Origin: Sphingomonas sp. Mn802worker
GTDB taxonomy: Bacteria > Pseudomonadota > Alphaproteobacteria > Sphingomonadales > Sphingomonadaceae
Assembly: GCF_000382485.1 (NCBI RefSeq)
Contig: NZ_AORY01000012.1
Span: 124,001 to 188,000, forward strand
Direction: 5' to 3'
Length of the DNA stretch: 64,000 nucleotides
Part shown: positions 20,569 to 27,941 of the stretch, in pieces
Numbering within the stretch: position 1 is the stretch's first letter
Layout: each line of letters opens with the position of its first letter
Program-made: the position numbers and the translations under genes
The notes under the pieces: generated by a model
Database searches by the model: none
What the model saw: only the letters and a program-made list of their open reading frames with translations
Told to the model about the DNA's origin: nothing

Positions 20569-20735
20569 ACATGACCCGCCTCGCAATCGCGTTCGCTTAC
20601 GTGCTCTCGTTCTTAGGGGTGGCGGTACTGCTGTTCTTGTCGTTCCGCGCCAGCCCCAGCCTTGCCTATACCGGCGTGCTGTTGTTCGCGTTGGAAAAGG
20701 CGATCAATCTCGCCCTCCCTAATGAGCATCAGTGA
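20565..20735 (+). CDS. Very small membrane protein
   Basis: A 56-aa reading frame (MNMTRLAIAFAYVLSFLGVA at its start) that begins in the ATGA overlap with the preceding gene; the second Met at 20571 is possible. Residues ~5-27 and ~35-50 are strongly hydrophobic (VLLFLSF, then AYTGVLLFALEKAINLAL), predicting one or two membrane helices. The position as the last member of a coupled chain, and a coding-like sequence with no stop, support it as real. Function unknown; holin-like or leader-like roles would be guesses. Confidence 0.45.
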   Translation: MNMTRLAIAFAYVLSFLGVAVLLFLSFRASPSLAYTGVLLFALEKAINLALPNEHQ

Positions 20736-20776
20736 CGCGATAGAACCAGGGAGCAGGAAAGCCATCGAAGTGACCG

Positions 20777-22333
20777 TCAGTCATCAAGCATGTCTTGATT
20801 GACGCTTACCGTATAGCCGGTGGATCGATCGAGAAACTCTGCATGACACCTTCTAAAGGGCCTTAAGACATCATTGATCGGAGCAGTTAATAACGTCGGC
20901 ACTCTCGCAAAACTGAAATCATTGTATCTCCCATAGCGCTGCGTGATCCTCGACCGATCAGGACCTTTAATCTCGATTGAGATTTCTATTTTTTCGTCGT
21001 CTTCATTTCGGCCTGCCCACAGAGCAGCGAGTGCCGACAGAAGCGATGCTTCGAGCGGTTGAAAATTGGGATACCCCTTAGTCTCCACGGGCCTGTCTTC
21101 AGATCTGACATGAGTCCACGTTCTTACGTAAAGATTTGCGATCCTACTCTTCATCCGCGTGCGCCATTCGAAGGCTACGACAGAGATTGCCATCATTGTT
21201 TTTATTGTTGTTGGCTCAGAATGGTGGATGCGGGCATCTCGGGCCGAGTAACGGGTGACGCGGCCGAGGAGGTCAAATGTGTCGGCGTCGTAAGCTCGCA
21301 CCTCAACCGAGTCCCACCCTCGCCCCAGCTTGACAGCGACTGTAACTGAGAAAGTGCACTCATCCGGCAAGGTCTTTCGCACGCAAGCCGACAGCAGGCC
21401 TTCTACTTTAGCAGGCTTCACATTGGGTGCTGCTCGGCTCGCCAAGTAGACAGTGATGTCAGCAGGCGTGGCTCGGAGCTGCTCCCCTATGGCATCAGCC
21501 GTAAGGCCATTCTGCCAAAGGTGCTGAGCCTCGTAACCGTCAGCGCTATCCAGCGTTGCCCGCTCATCCTCTTCAGCGATGGGCCACGGCCGCGGCAAAC
21601 GGGTAAACGGCTTAGCAACCGGATCGCACGGCGTGTCTTGTCCCCTGAGCGGCTCAGCGTGGATCTTCTCACTAGCGTCGAACGGGATTTCGCGCTCACG
21701 CTCGACATCAAAGGCGTAGATTTGGCGGAAGCGAACGCCTGGCAGGCGCAAGTCCATGCTGTCGTGTAGCGATACCGCACGTGCTATCTTATTGAGACGC
21801 GAGCCGATGATTAGCGACCCTCGACTCCAGCGGTTGATTCCCCAAGACTCTCCGACCTGCTCGGCCTCTTCAAGCTTTTCGCGTTCGCCAACGGGCAGAT
21901 TTCGGCGTTTTGTTTCTACGACGATGTCGATGTCGCCGATCGTGCCATCTTCTGACCCAGTATGAAGGCTTCCGAAAAGGTATATTTCCGCGATCCGCTG
22001 CGATCGCTCTGGATCCGAGTTGATCAGTCGAGCTTCAGCAATCAATTTGTCAAGGATCACGAGTCCTTGCTCAGCAGATATACGCTTCAAGACCTTTGTC
22101 GCTGTAAGCCGGTGCCCCTTTCTAGTGGCGATCCATTGATCCCTGTCATTAGTACGGCCGGCGTAGACCAGCCAGCCTTCGTGCTGCAGCTCGAGCAGCT
22201 TATTTGTGATGTCTGGCTCGTCAAGCTCGAGGGCGGGCATGGCCGAGATGGTCTCAAATCGTTCCCGTCGTAGAAGCTTGCGTAAGGCTACGGCGCGTAC
22301 GCCACACACACGGCCATCGGTTTGTAGTCGCAT
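20777..22333 (-). CDS. Winged-helix plus nucleotidyltransferase-fold protein
   Basis: 518 aa. Residues ~15-80 look like a winged helix (ITNKLLELQHEGWLVYAGRTNDRDQW). Residues ~113-140 hold a polymerase-beta-type nucleotidyltransferase core: IYLFGSLHTGSEDGTIGDID with G-S and the D134-x-D136 pair. A hydrophilic middle part and an unassigned C-terminal domain follow (FSVTVAVKLGRGWDSVEV; YVRTWTHV). It is transcribed leftward, 183 bp downstream of the GAP1-like gene, in the same A+T-rich block. NTase-fold proteins in defence islands act as toxins or antitoxins or signal synthases, but this architecture is not one I can name; family membership is motif-based. Confidence 0.65.
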   Translation of the reverse strand: MRLQTDGRVCGVRAVALRKLLRRERFETISAMPALELDEPDITNKLLELQHEGWLVYAGRTNDRDQWIATRKGHRLTATKVLKRISAEQGLVILDKLIAEARLINSDPERSQRIAEIYLFGSLHTGSEDGTIGDIDIVVETKRRNLPVGEREKLEEAEQVGESWGINRWSRGSLIIGSRLNKIARAVSLHDSMDLRLPGVRFRQIYAFDVEREREIPFDASEKIHAEPLRGQDTPCDPVAKPFTRLPRPWPIAEEDERATLDSADGYEAQHLWQNGLTADAIGEQLRATPADITVYLASRAAPNVKPAKVEGLLSACVRKTLPDECTFSVTVAVKLGRGWDSVEVRAYDADTFDLLGRVTRYSARDARIHHSEPTTIKTMMAISVVAFEWRTRMKSRIANLYVRTWTHVRSEDRPVETKGYPNFQPLEASLLSALAALWAGRNEDDEKIEISIEIKGPDRSRITQRYGRYNDFSFARVPTLLTAPINDVLRPFRRCHAEFLDRSTGYTVSVNQDMLDD

Positions 22334-22516
22334 GGAATGACAATGATCACACCATATGCTTACGGCAAGCTTTCAGTTGGCATCACTCCCACTTCATCAG
22401 GTTAGTCTCGAACGCACCATTTACATTCACTTACCAAGTGATATCCGCACGAGAATAAGCCGAAAAGCTGGAACTTTTCCGAATCTTAAGCGCGGCACAA
22501 AGCTCATGAGCACAAC

Positions 22517-24538
22517 TTATTTGACTTTTTTTGATATGTATTCTCCTCTTGCCCGAAGCCCCTTGTCCTCGGAGTGCCGGATCGATTGTCGCACTTCTCG
22601 AAGGTATCGACGACCTCGACTGCTACGGGCCGCCTCTTCAATCAACGAATTTGCAAGCGCCCCATCGTCGGTCAGCCTTCCGAAGGTGTCCGGGTCAAGA
22701 TGACCATCTACGAACATACGTACCGTGGTCTCTCGCAGACGGGAGCAATTGTCCCACTCAAACCAAGACCCCCAATCCAGACGCCGAGTCACCAGTCTTT
22801 CGATTTCCCAGGGCAATCGAGATTGTTGGAACGCACGGTACAGCCGTCCATAGCCAAACCGAAAAAGAAAAGCCTTTGAACGAGATCGACCCCCCAATGC
22901 CCGTGAGACCATAAAGGCAGCCAAAAAGTCATGATCAGGTTCAAGCAGGGAACCCCCAGCGCGGCTTAGGGCCAAGGCCCAAGGGTCTTCACCGTAGTCA
23001 TTTGGAACAACATCCGGCTCGCTCATCCGGGCGAGTAGATGGACAGTTGAGAGTTTCGCTATTTTGCCCGAAGCAAGCGCGGAAGCTAGCTTGTTCGGCT
23101 GCCATGCTAACGTTTTAAGCCATTGCGACAGGACCCCTGTAGCCGCGTCCGCTACCTCTAAACCGGCGACGAGATCCGCCGGATCTGCCAAGTTGGCCAA
23201 AAGGGTGGCTGGCCCTGTTCTTCCGGCGGTCGCAAGCGCCAATGCGACTTGAGTTGCCGATCCCTCATGCACGCTGTTGGCTAATTCATCGCCAATACCG
23301 GCTATACGCCAGAAGTCTGCCACTTCCAGGACGTCCGGTCTAAATGCAACGATGGACGCCGCTATGGAAGGATAAGAGTTTAAAGCGCTAACAATCTCGA
23401 CAGGCGTCATCGAGCCGAGTGCCTCTCTGCAGGCTAAACCCATTGGTCCATTGGCAGTCAAGTAGTCGAGAAAGCGATTTGGAACTCTGAGCCAGAGCTC
23501 GCGAGCTAAAGATCGGCCGAGGCGACGATCGTCAGTCGGCAGTACCTCATCGGAAGATTTTATAACAAATTCGAATACTAGATCATCTACGATCCCAATC
23601 TGCTCTATCGCACGCCTTGCTACGAGAGTTCGAATGTTTCTTGCGGATCTCTCGCCAAGCCCACCTAATTCGCCAAGCGCCTGAACAGCCTCAGTTAGCT
23701 TCGGCGCGGACGCGGCGAACAAAGCTGTATGAAGGCGGCAAAGAGGGGCCATCGCACGACGCCCGCCATCAACGTCCCCTCCGACACGGCGTAAAAACTC
23801 GCGTATATTAGTGGCGTCATTTCGAAACAAATCTTTGACAAGTGGCTCTAGTGCTTCTTGATAGAAGACCTCGCTTGGCAACACTGAACTTGGAAAGCGC
23901 GATCGCACATGCCGGTCAGAGATTTTCGCCATTTGAAGATCAAGCGGGACGCCCTTGGCGGAGCGATCCATGCCAGATAACGTGCAGAAACCAAACGCTC
24001 GTCGCAGACGAGGCCACTGCTGCATCCAAATTGCAACAACTAAGGTTTCGTCTTCATCACCATCTTCCGCCTCTACGAGGATCGGGCGGTCCGGTGCTCC
24101 GTAAATGGCGTTGACCACTTCAAGAGCGCGCTGAGACGTAGTTGGAGTCTCGACCGCAAGCCTTTGAGCGATTTCGATGTCAACACCGTATGCCGAACGT
24201 GCGAAAGTATCTGTCGGTCTCTGAAAGGCATCCAAGAGACCGGCAGTTGAAGTTAGCGCAGCTAGATCGGCATTATCGATCAGCAGAGAATGCGTCCATA
24301 CACAACCCGGCCGTGACATCTCAGGAGCTGCCCAAGTTCGAGCAAGAACATACTTTCCTGCGTCATCGAGCCGATAGCCGGTAAGGTAACCGCTTGGTCC
24401 CGGCCTCACACCACTGCCAGAAAGATCGCTCATCACCAGCATGGTGCGTGAATCAACATTTTCCAGTTTCAATGAGCCTGCAATCAGACGATGACCGTCA
24501 TTGTACCCATGCAGTGTCTGGTGGACGAAAAAACCCAT
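22517..24538 (-). CDS. GAP1-like protein (GTPase-associated protein 1 type)
   Basis: 673 aa, opening MGFFVHQTLHGYNDGHRLIA, which resembles the N-terminal domain of GTPase-associated protein 1 (GAP1-N), followed by MLVMSDLSGSG and PGCVWTHSLLI, then a long alpha-helical middle and C-terminal part (ASALASGKIAKLSTVHLL; LFRFGYGRLYRAF) typical of GAP1-M/C. GAP1 proteins accompany paired GTPases in predicted conflict systems and are thought to be a scaffold or regulator. The start at 24538 shares its first base with the stop of the upstream GTPase gene (TAATG), so the two are coupled. Assigned by remembered family features, not by a search. Confidence 0.72.
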   Translation of the reverse strand: MGFFVHQTLHGYNDGHRLIAGSLKLENVDSRTMLVMSDLSGSGVRPGPSGYLTGYRLDDAGKYVLARTWAAPEMSRPGCVWTHSLLIDNADLAALTSTAGLLDAFQRPTDTFARSAYGVDIEIAQRLAVETPTTSQRALEVVNAIYGAPDRPILVEAEDGDEDETLVVAIWMQQWPRLRRAFGFCTLSGMDRSAKGVPLDLQMAKISDRHVRSRFPSSVLPSEVFYQEALEPLVKDLFRNDATNIREFLRRVGGDVDGGRRAMAPLCRLHTALFAASAPKLTEAVQALGELGGLGERSARNIRTLVARRAIEQIGIVDDLVFEFVIKSSDEVLPTDDRRLGRSLARELWLRVPNRFLDYLTANGPMGLACREALGSMTPVEIVSALNSYPSIAASIVAFRPDVLEVADFWRIAGIGDELANSVHEGSATQVALALATAGRTGPATLLANLADPADLVAGLEVADAATGVLSQWLKTLAWQPNKLASALASGKIAKLSTVHLLARMSEPDVVPNDYGEDPWALALSRAGGSLLEPDHDFLAAFMVSRALGGRSRSKAFLFRFGYGRLYRAFQQSRLPWEIERLVTRRLDWGSWFEWDNCSRLRETTVRMFVDGHLDPDTFGRLTDDGALANSLIEEAARSSRGRRYLREVRQSIRHSEDKGLRARGEYISKKVK

Positions 24539-25398
24539 TACTTCATCAACCACGCCAGAGGCAAAGTGATGTCTGAGGTTACCGCCGCATCTCGCACGAT
24601 CTTGATGCGGTCTGAAGGGCGGTCGAGATCTCGCAGCGCGTCCGTTACAGCGAAATGCTGATCCTTCTCCGGGTCTTCGTAGTCACCACCTTGAGCACTG
24701 ACTCCCCACACCTCCCAATCCCAAGGATCTCGGCCACTTTGAAGGTATTGAAATAAGAGGGGCAGCTTGGTCGACATGATTTCTGTCGGAGACAATTGCT
24801 CGCCTTCGACCTTGTCCCAAGCCGAAATCAGGATCGCGACACGTCTAGGACCAACGTTAAGTGTCTCAGACATAAGAAACTGAAGAAGTGCAACTAGCTT
24901 CACTTGGGTAGGTGAAAAATTCGGACTCCAATCGACTGGCTCGTTATCGATTATCGGTAATCCGGCATCCTGTGTCATCTTGTTGCGCTCGGCTACCCAA
25001 GCAGGTAGCTTGATTGTGTCGCCGTTAACTATCAAAACGATATCGCGGGCAGAAAGCGTTTTGCGGACGCTTTCATCAACCTCTCTCTTTTCCCACATGT
25101 CGCTGAAATCTTCTCCCGGGATATCAGGGAAAGAGATCTCGACTTCGCGCCCCTCGGCATTGCCAAGCGTCATTATAACGGTTCTAAGACCTGATGTCTG
25201 AGTGCGCTGTTGGATCTTACCGGAGCGCCAGAGCTTTGCCAAAGTGTTTAGGTGTTCATAGTTGCTGGTTTTCAAGCTGGTGAAATGCAAATTAGTGTTT
25301 GCGCCTGGTTCACGCACCATGTGCCACAATGCCGCAAGATAAGTCGTTTTGCCCGAAGCTGGGAGGCCAACGATTGAAATGTGCGCATCTTCGTTCAT
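24538..25398 (-). CDS. Small P-loop GTPase of the DO-GTPase1 type
   Basis: 286 aa. MNEDAHISIVGLPASGKTTYL places the Walker A loop GLPASGKTT at residues 11-19; FPDIPGEDFSDMW is the switch-like D-x-x-G; LISAWDKVEG is the S/T-K/W-x-D base-recognition region. In these systems two adjacent GTPases (DO-GTPase1 and 2) occur as a pair, as here. ATG 25398 overlaps the stop of the upstream GTPase (ATGA); a longer frame to 25485 lies within that gene and has no support. Acts in the cytosol, presumably as the nucleotide-dependent switch of the system. Confidence 0.78.
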   Translation of the reverse strand: MNEDAHISIVGLPASGKTTYLAALWHMVREPGANTNLHFTSLKTSNYEHLNTLAKLWRSGKIQQRTQTSGLRTVIMTLGNAEGREVEISFPDIPGEDFSDMWEKREVDESVRKTLSARDIVLIVNGDTIKLPAWVAERNKMTQDAGLPIIDNEPVDWSPNFSPTQVKLVALLQFLMSETLNVGPRRVAILISAWDKVEGEQLSPTEIMSTKLPLLFQYLQSGRDPWDWEVWGVSAQGGDYEDPEKDQHFAVTDALRDLDRPSDRIKIVRDAAVTSDITLPLAWLMK

Positions 25399-26420
25399 CC
25401 AAAAGATTCCTGATTTGGCGCAAGCAAATCCATCATCCGGCTGGATACACCTAGTCCGATTGCAGAAGCCGACGTTGAGTTGCAAGTCGGGCTCAACCAG
25501 TATCGCAGCAGATTATCAACCCCATCACCGCGCTTCAAACCCGAGACTGACTTTGGCGAAGCTGCAATAACGAACGGTTTAACTTCAGAGAGATGTGATG
25601 AATGCCGCTCGGCGATTGTCGCCACGATTTCCGCAAAATCGCGCCTAGTGCGTTCGGCGTTAGTGGTCCCCACCACTACATCGTTCTTGGTAAGAACTAC
25701 CGCCAATCGACAGTGTTCGCGGATAGCACCTCCTTCAACGAGGGCTTCGATCAGTTGCGGGCTTACAGCCCTGACCTCGTGCCGATGCTCGGTCCCGGTC
25801 AGGTGCTCGCCATTTACCAGCAATGTTACTGTGTCGGCTCTCCGCAGCTCGATAAAGTCGTCAGCACGTGCAACATCGTCGGCAGCCCCCAAGTAATCCT
25901 CTCCCGATCTATCGCCGAGGAAAAGTGACACCACGTCTTGCCCTTCCGCCTTTAGGTCGAGGTGGAAAAAGGTAGCCTCGGCGCCCACAATGGTTCTTTC
26001 CATGTGCGGTAGTCCACGCCTCGACGCAGCTCGTGCATCATGGCAGACCTTTTCAAAACCTATCAGCGTAGTCGAACCGGCGAATCCGATGTCGCCGACG
26101 GGCCCTTCCTGCAGCAGATCATACACGCTCGCGATCAGGCTGGTCTTTCCCGCGTTGTTGGGGCCAACGAGGCCAACCACTCGGGACAGGAGACGACGTT
26201 GCAGAGCTGCAGCGTTCATCGTGTCGAGGGCCTCGCCAGAAGCCAGACTAATCATCCTGGTGGCCTCTTTAATGGAGGGCGCCTCTACTATCTCCTCAAA
26301 GTCATCGATCGTCATCGTCGCAAGATGAGGGCATTCTTCTAGTTCATATCCCTCTACACACCTTCCATTGTTAGCGTAGTCGCACTGCTCATTTGAGCAA
26401 CTCTTCGGCTGGGACGCCAT
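25395..26420 (-). CDS. Cys-cluster P-loop GTPase of the DO-GTPase2 type
   Basis: 341 aa. The N-terminus has four cysteines (C8, C13, C21, C30) and H32 in ~25 residues, likely a small zinc-binding unit (CSNEQCDYANNGRC). The GTPase domain starts near residue 80 with GLVGPNNAGKTSLIAS (Walker A 86-94); a D-x-x-G-like SLFLGDRSGEDYL and VVLTKNDVV (T-K-x-D for guanine) follow. It is the second GTPase of the pair and is coupled to both neighbours by short overlaps or gaps (4 bp to the helical gene). Family call by motif order; a search would settle it. Confidence 0.8.
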   Translation of the reverse strand: MASQPKSCSNEQCDYANNGRCVEGYELEECPHLATMTIDDFEEIVEAPSIKEATRMISLASGEALDTMNAAALQRRLLSRVVGLVGPNNAGKTSLIASVYDLLQEGPVGDIGFAGSTTLIGFEKVCHDARAASRRGLPHMERTIVGAEATFFHLDLKAEGQDVVSLFLGDRSGEDYLGAADDVARADDFIELRRADTVTLLVNGEHLTGTEHRHEVRAVSPQLIEALVEGGAIREHCRLAVVLTKNDVVVGTTNAERTRRDFAEIVATIAERHSSHLSEVKPFVIAASPKSVSGLKRGDGVDNLLRYWLSPTCNSTSASAIGLGVSSRMMDLLAPNQESFG

Positions 26421-26424
26421 GGCG

Positions 26425-27519
26425 TCATGCGCCTACATTGAGGAAAAGGTATTCGCGGTAGAACAACTCGGCCATCCGCGCGGCCGGTATTGAGAGGTTT
26501 GCCTTCAGGCCGGTTAACCCCGTCCAGCCTGGCTGCCATGTGTCGTCAGAGCCAAGCTCAGCGCGCTTTTCTAAAGCGAAGTGAAGCGGCGTGGTCATTG
26601 CAGAGACAAATGCGCTTTCCGTTACCTTTTTTGCCCACTCGAGATCGACGGCGTTAACGGCGTCTTCTACGGTGCACTCCTCAGAACCAACGCCGGCTCG
26701 AGTAAGGAGCGCGCCGATTGAGGCAGGCCCTGGTGAAATCTGGGTCATCTCCCCTAGTTCGCTCGCAATGCGAAGCGGGCGCGCTTCTCGATCGATGTCC
26801 TTGAACGGCATGTCGAGATGGCGACTAAAGCCTCCTATAAGCCACCACAGGATCTGAAGCTCTTCTTCATCAAGCGCTAGGCGCCGTTGTAGGAGATTGA
26901 TCGTCCTGTCATGTTCTCTAGCCAACGCGGCGATTGCGGCACCGGCAGAGTCGCGGAGGCGGGTTAACTCGCTTGACCAAAGTGCTGCGTCCATGACTTG
27001 CATCGCTTCTGCTGAAACAGAGAAGTCCAGTTTTTTGGTCGTGCTTTGAGAGGCTTTGGGGTCAGCTCGAACATGCTGACGCCCCGAGAGCGCGACAAGT
27101 GCCTTCTGGGCAAGGCCGACAAGATCCATTGGAAGTTCTGGCTTACGGGCCCCCGCAAAGGCTGCAGTAACCACGCCGATCGCTGCATCGACCTCACCAG
27201 CGAACATTCGGGAAAGTGCCGCTGCTGCCAAGACTTGCAGCTCTCGTCCTGAACCAGACGGGTCGAAAGAACTATCAGTTCCTCCAAGCATGGAGACGAC
27301 TGTAGCGTGCGCTTCCGTTAAGTCTTCGCTCTTCAAGCCAGCAGCAGGAACGTTGGACGAGAACGCCAGACGGATACAGACCTCGACCGTCTTCAACGAT
27401 GGCTTAGTCGACGTTGCAACCACCCCCTCCCACCGCAGATTCCTAGTCTCCCCAGAGTCCATGAAGCTGTCAGTATACCAGCGGGCAAAGTCGGGGCTCA
27501 TCTCTGGTGGCGTCGCCAT
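26425..27519 (-). CDS. GASH-like all-helical protein of the GTPase-associated system
   Basis: 364 aa, almost entirely helical with no membrane segments, for example RLRDSAGAAIAALAREHDRTI, LALDEEELQILWWLIGGFSRHL and AGLKSEDLTEAHATVVSML. Between a Cys-cluster GTPase and an adaptor-like gene, this matches the position and helical character of the GTPase-associated system helical (GASH) protein. The stretch EEELQILWWLIGGFSRHL is the type of motif I associate with the family. No catalytic signature. Exact role in the system is unknown. Confidence 0.7.
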   Translation of the reverse strand: MATPPEMSPDFARWYTDSFMDSGETRNLRWEGVVATSTKPSLKTVEVCIRLAFSSNVPAAGLKSEDLTEAHATVVSMLGGTDSSFDPSGSGRELQVLAAAALSRMFAGEVDAAIGVVTAAFAGARKPELPMDLVGLAQKALVALSGRQHVRADPKASQSTTKKLDFSVSAEAMQVMDAALWSSELTRLRDSAGAAIAALAREHDRTINLLQRRLALDEEELQILWWLIGGFSRHLDMPFKDIDREARPLRIASELGEMTQISPGPASIGALLTRAGVGSEECTVEDAVNAVDLEWAKKVTESAFVSAMTTPLHFALEKRAELGSDDTWQPGWTGLTGLKANLSIPAARMAELFYREYLFLNVGA

Positions 27520-27521
27520 CG

Positions 27522-27941
27522 CTAGTTCTCCATTGTGGCGACCGCAGCCGCTAATTCGCCTAAAATCTTTCGACTACCCGCACGCGCGAGAGCACGTCTA
27601 TAACGTTCGGGTTCGAGCAAGCGGATTTCTCCTTCCTCAAGCAAATCGAACCTCTGCGCAATTTCGCGTCGCTGACTGCTGCTCAGCAGCCAGAAGCGAT
27701 GGATCAAGTCACGCAAATCGGGCTCGACCATCTCACTCTCCTCACCCTGCCCGTCGCGCACGCGTTTCCACGTGGCGCGCGCTCTCGACATGACATCGGA
27801 TATGTCGTCCGGCGTTATCGCAGTGAGACGTTGCGAGGTCTGAGATCTCGTAGGACCGCCGTCGGCCCGATCGATTGTGCGCGACTTGGCCGCGGCAGCA
27901 CGAGCCTCTTGAGCCGATGCATACGTGACCTCCTTAGCCAT
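27522..27941 (-). CDS. Small adaptor-like protein of the GTPase system
   Basis: 139 aa. N-terminal ~45 residues are Ala/Thr/Ser-rich and probably disordered; the rest is a compact helical unit (DDISDVMSRARATWKRVRDG, then VEPDLRDLIHRFWLLSSSQRREIAQRFDLLEEGE). It reads like an effector- or GTPase-associated adaptor domain that links the switch proteins to the effector. It begins inside the end of the patatin gene (8-base overlap) and ends 2 bp before the helical gene. No catalytic residues seen. The adaptor label is inference from size and position. Confidence 0.6.
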   Translation of the reverse strand: MAKEVTYASAQEARAAAAKSRTIDRADGGPTRSQTSQRLTAITPDDISDVMSRARATWKRVRDGQGEESEMVEPDLRDLIHRFWLLSSSQRREIAQRFDLLEEGEIRLLEPERYRRALARAGSRKILGELAAAVATMEN

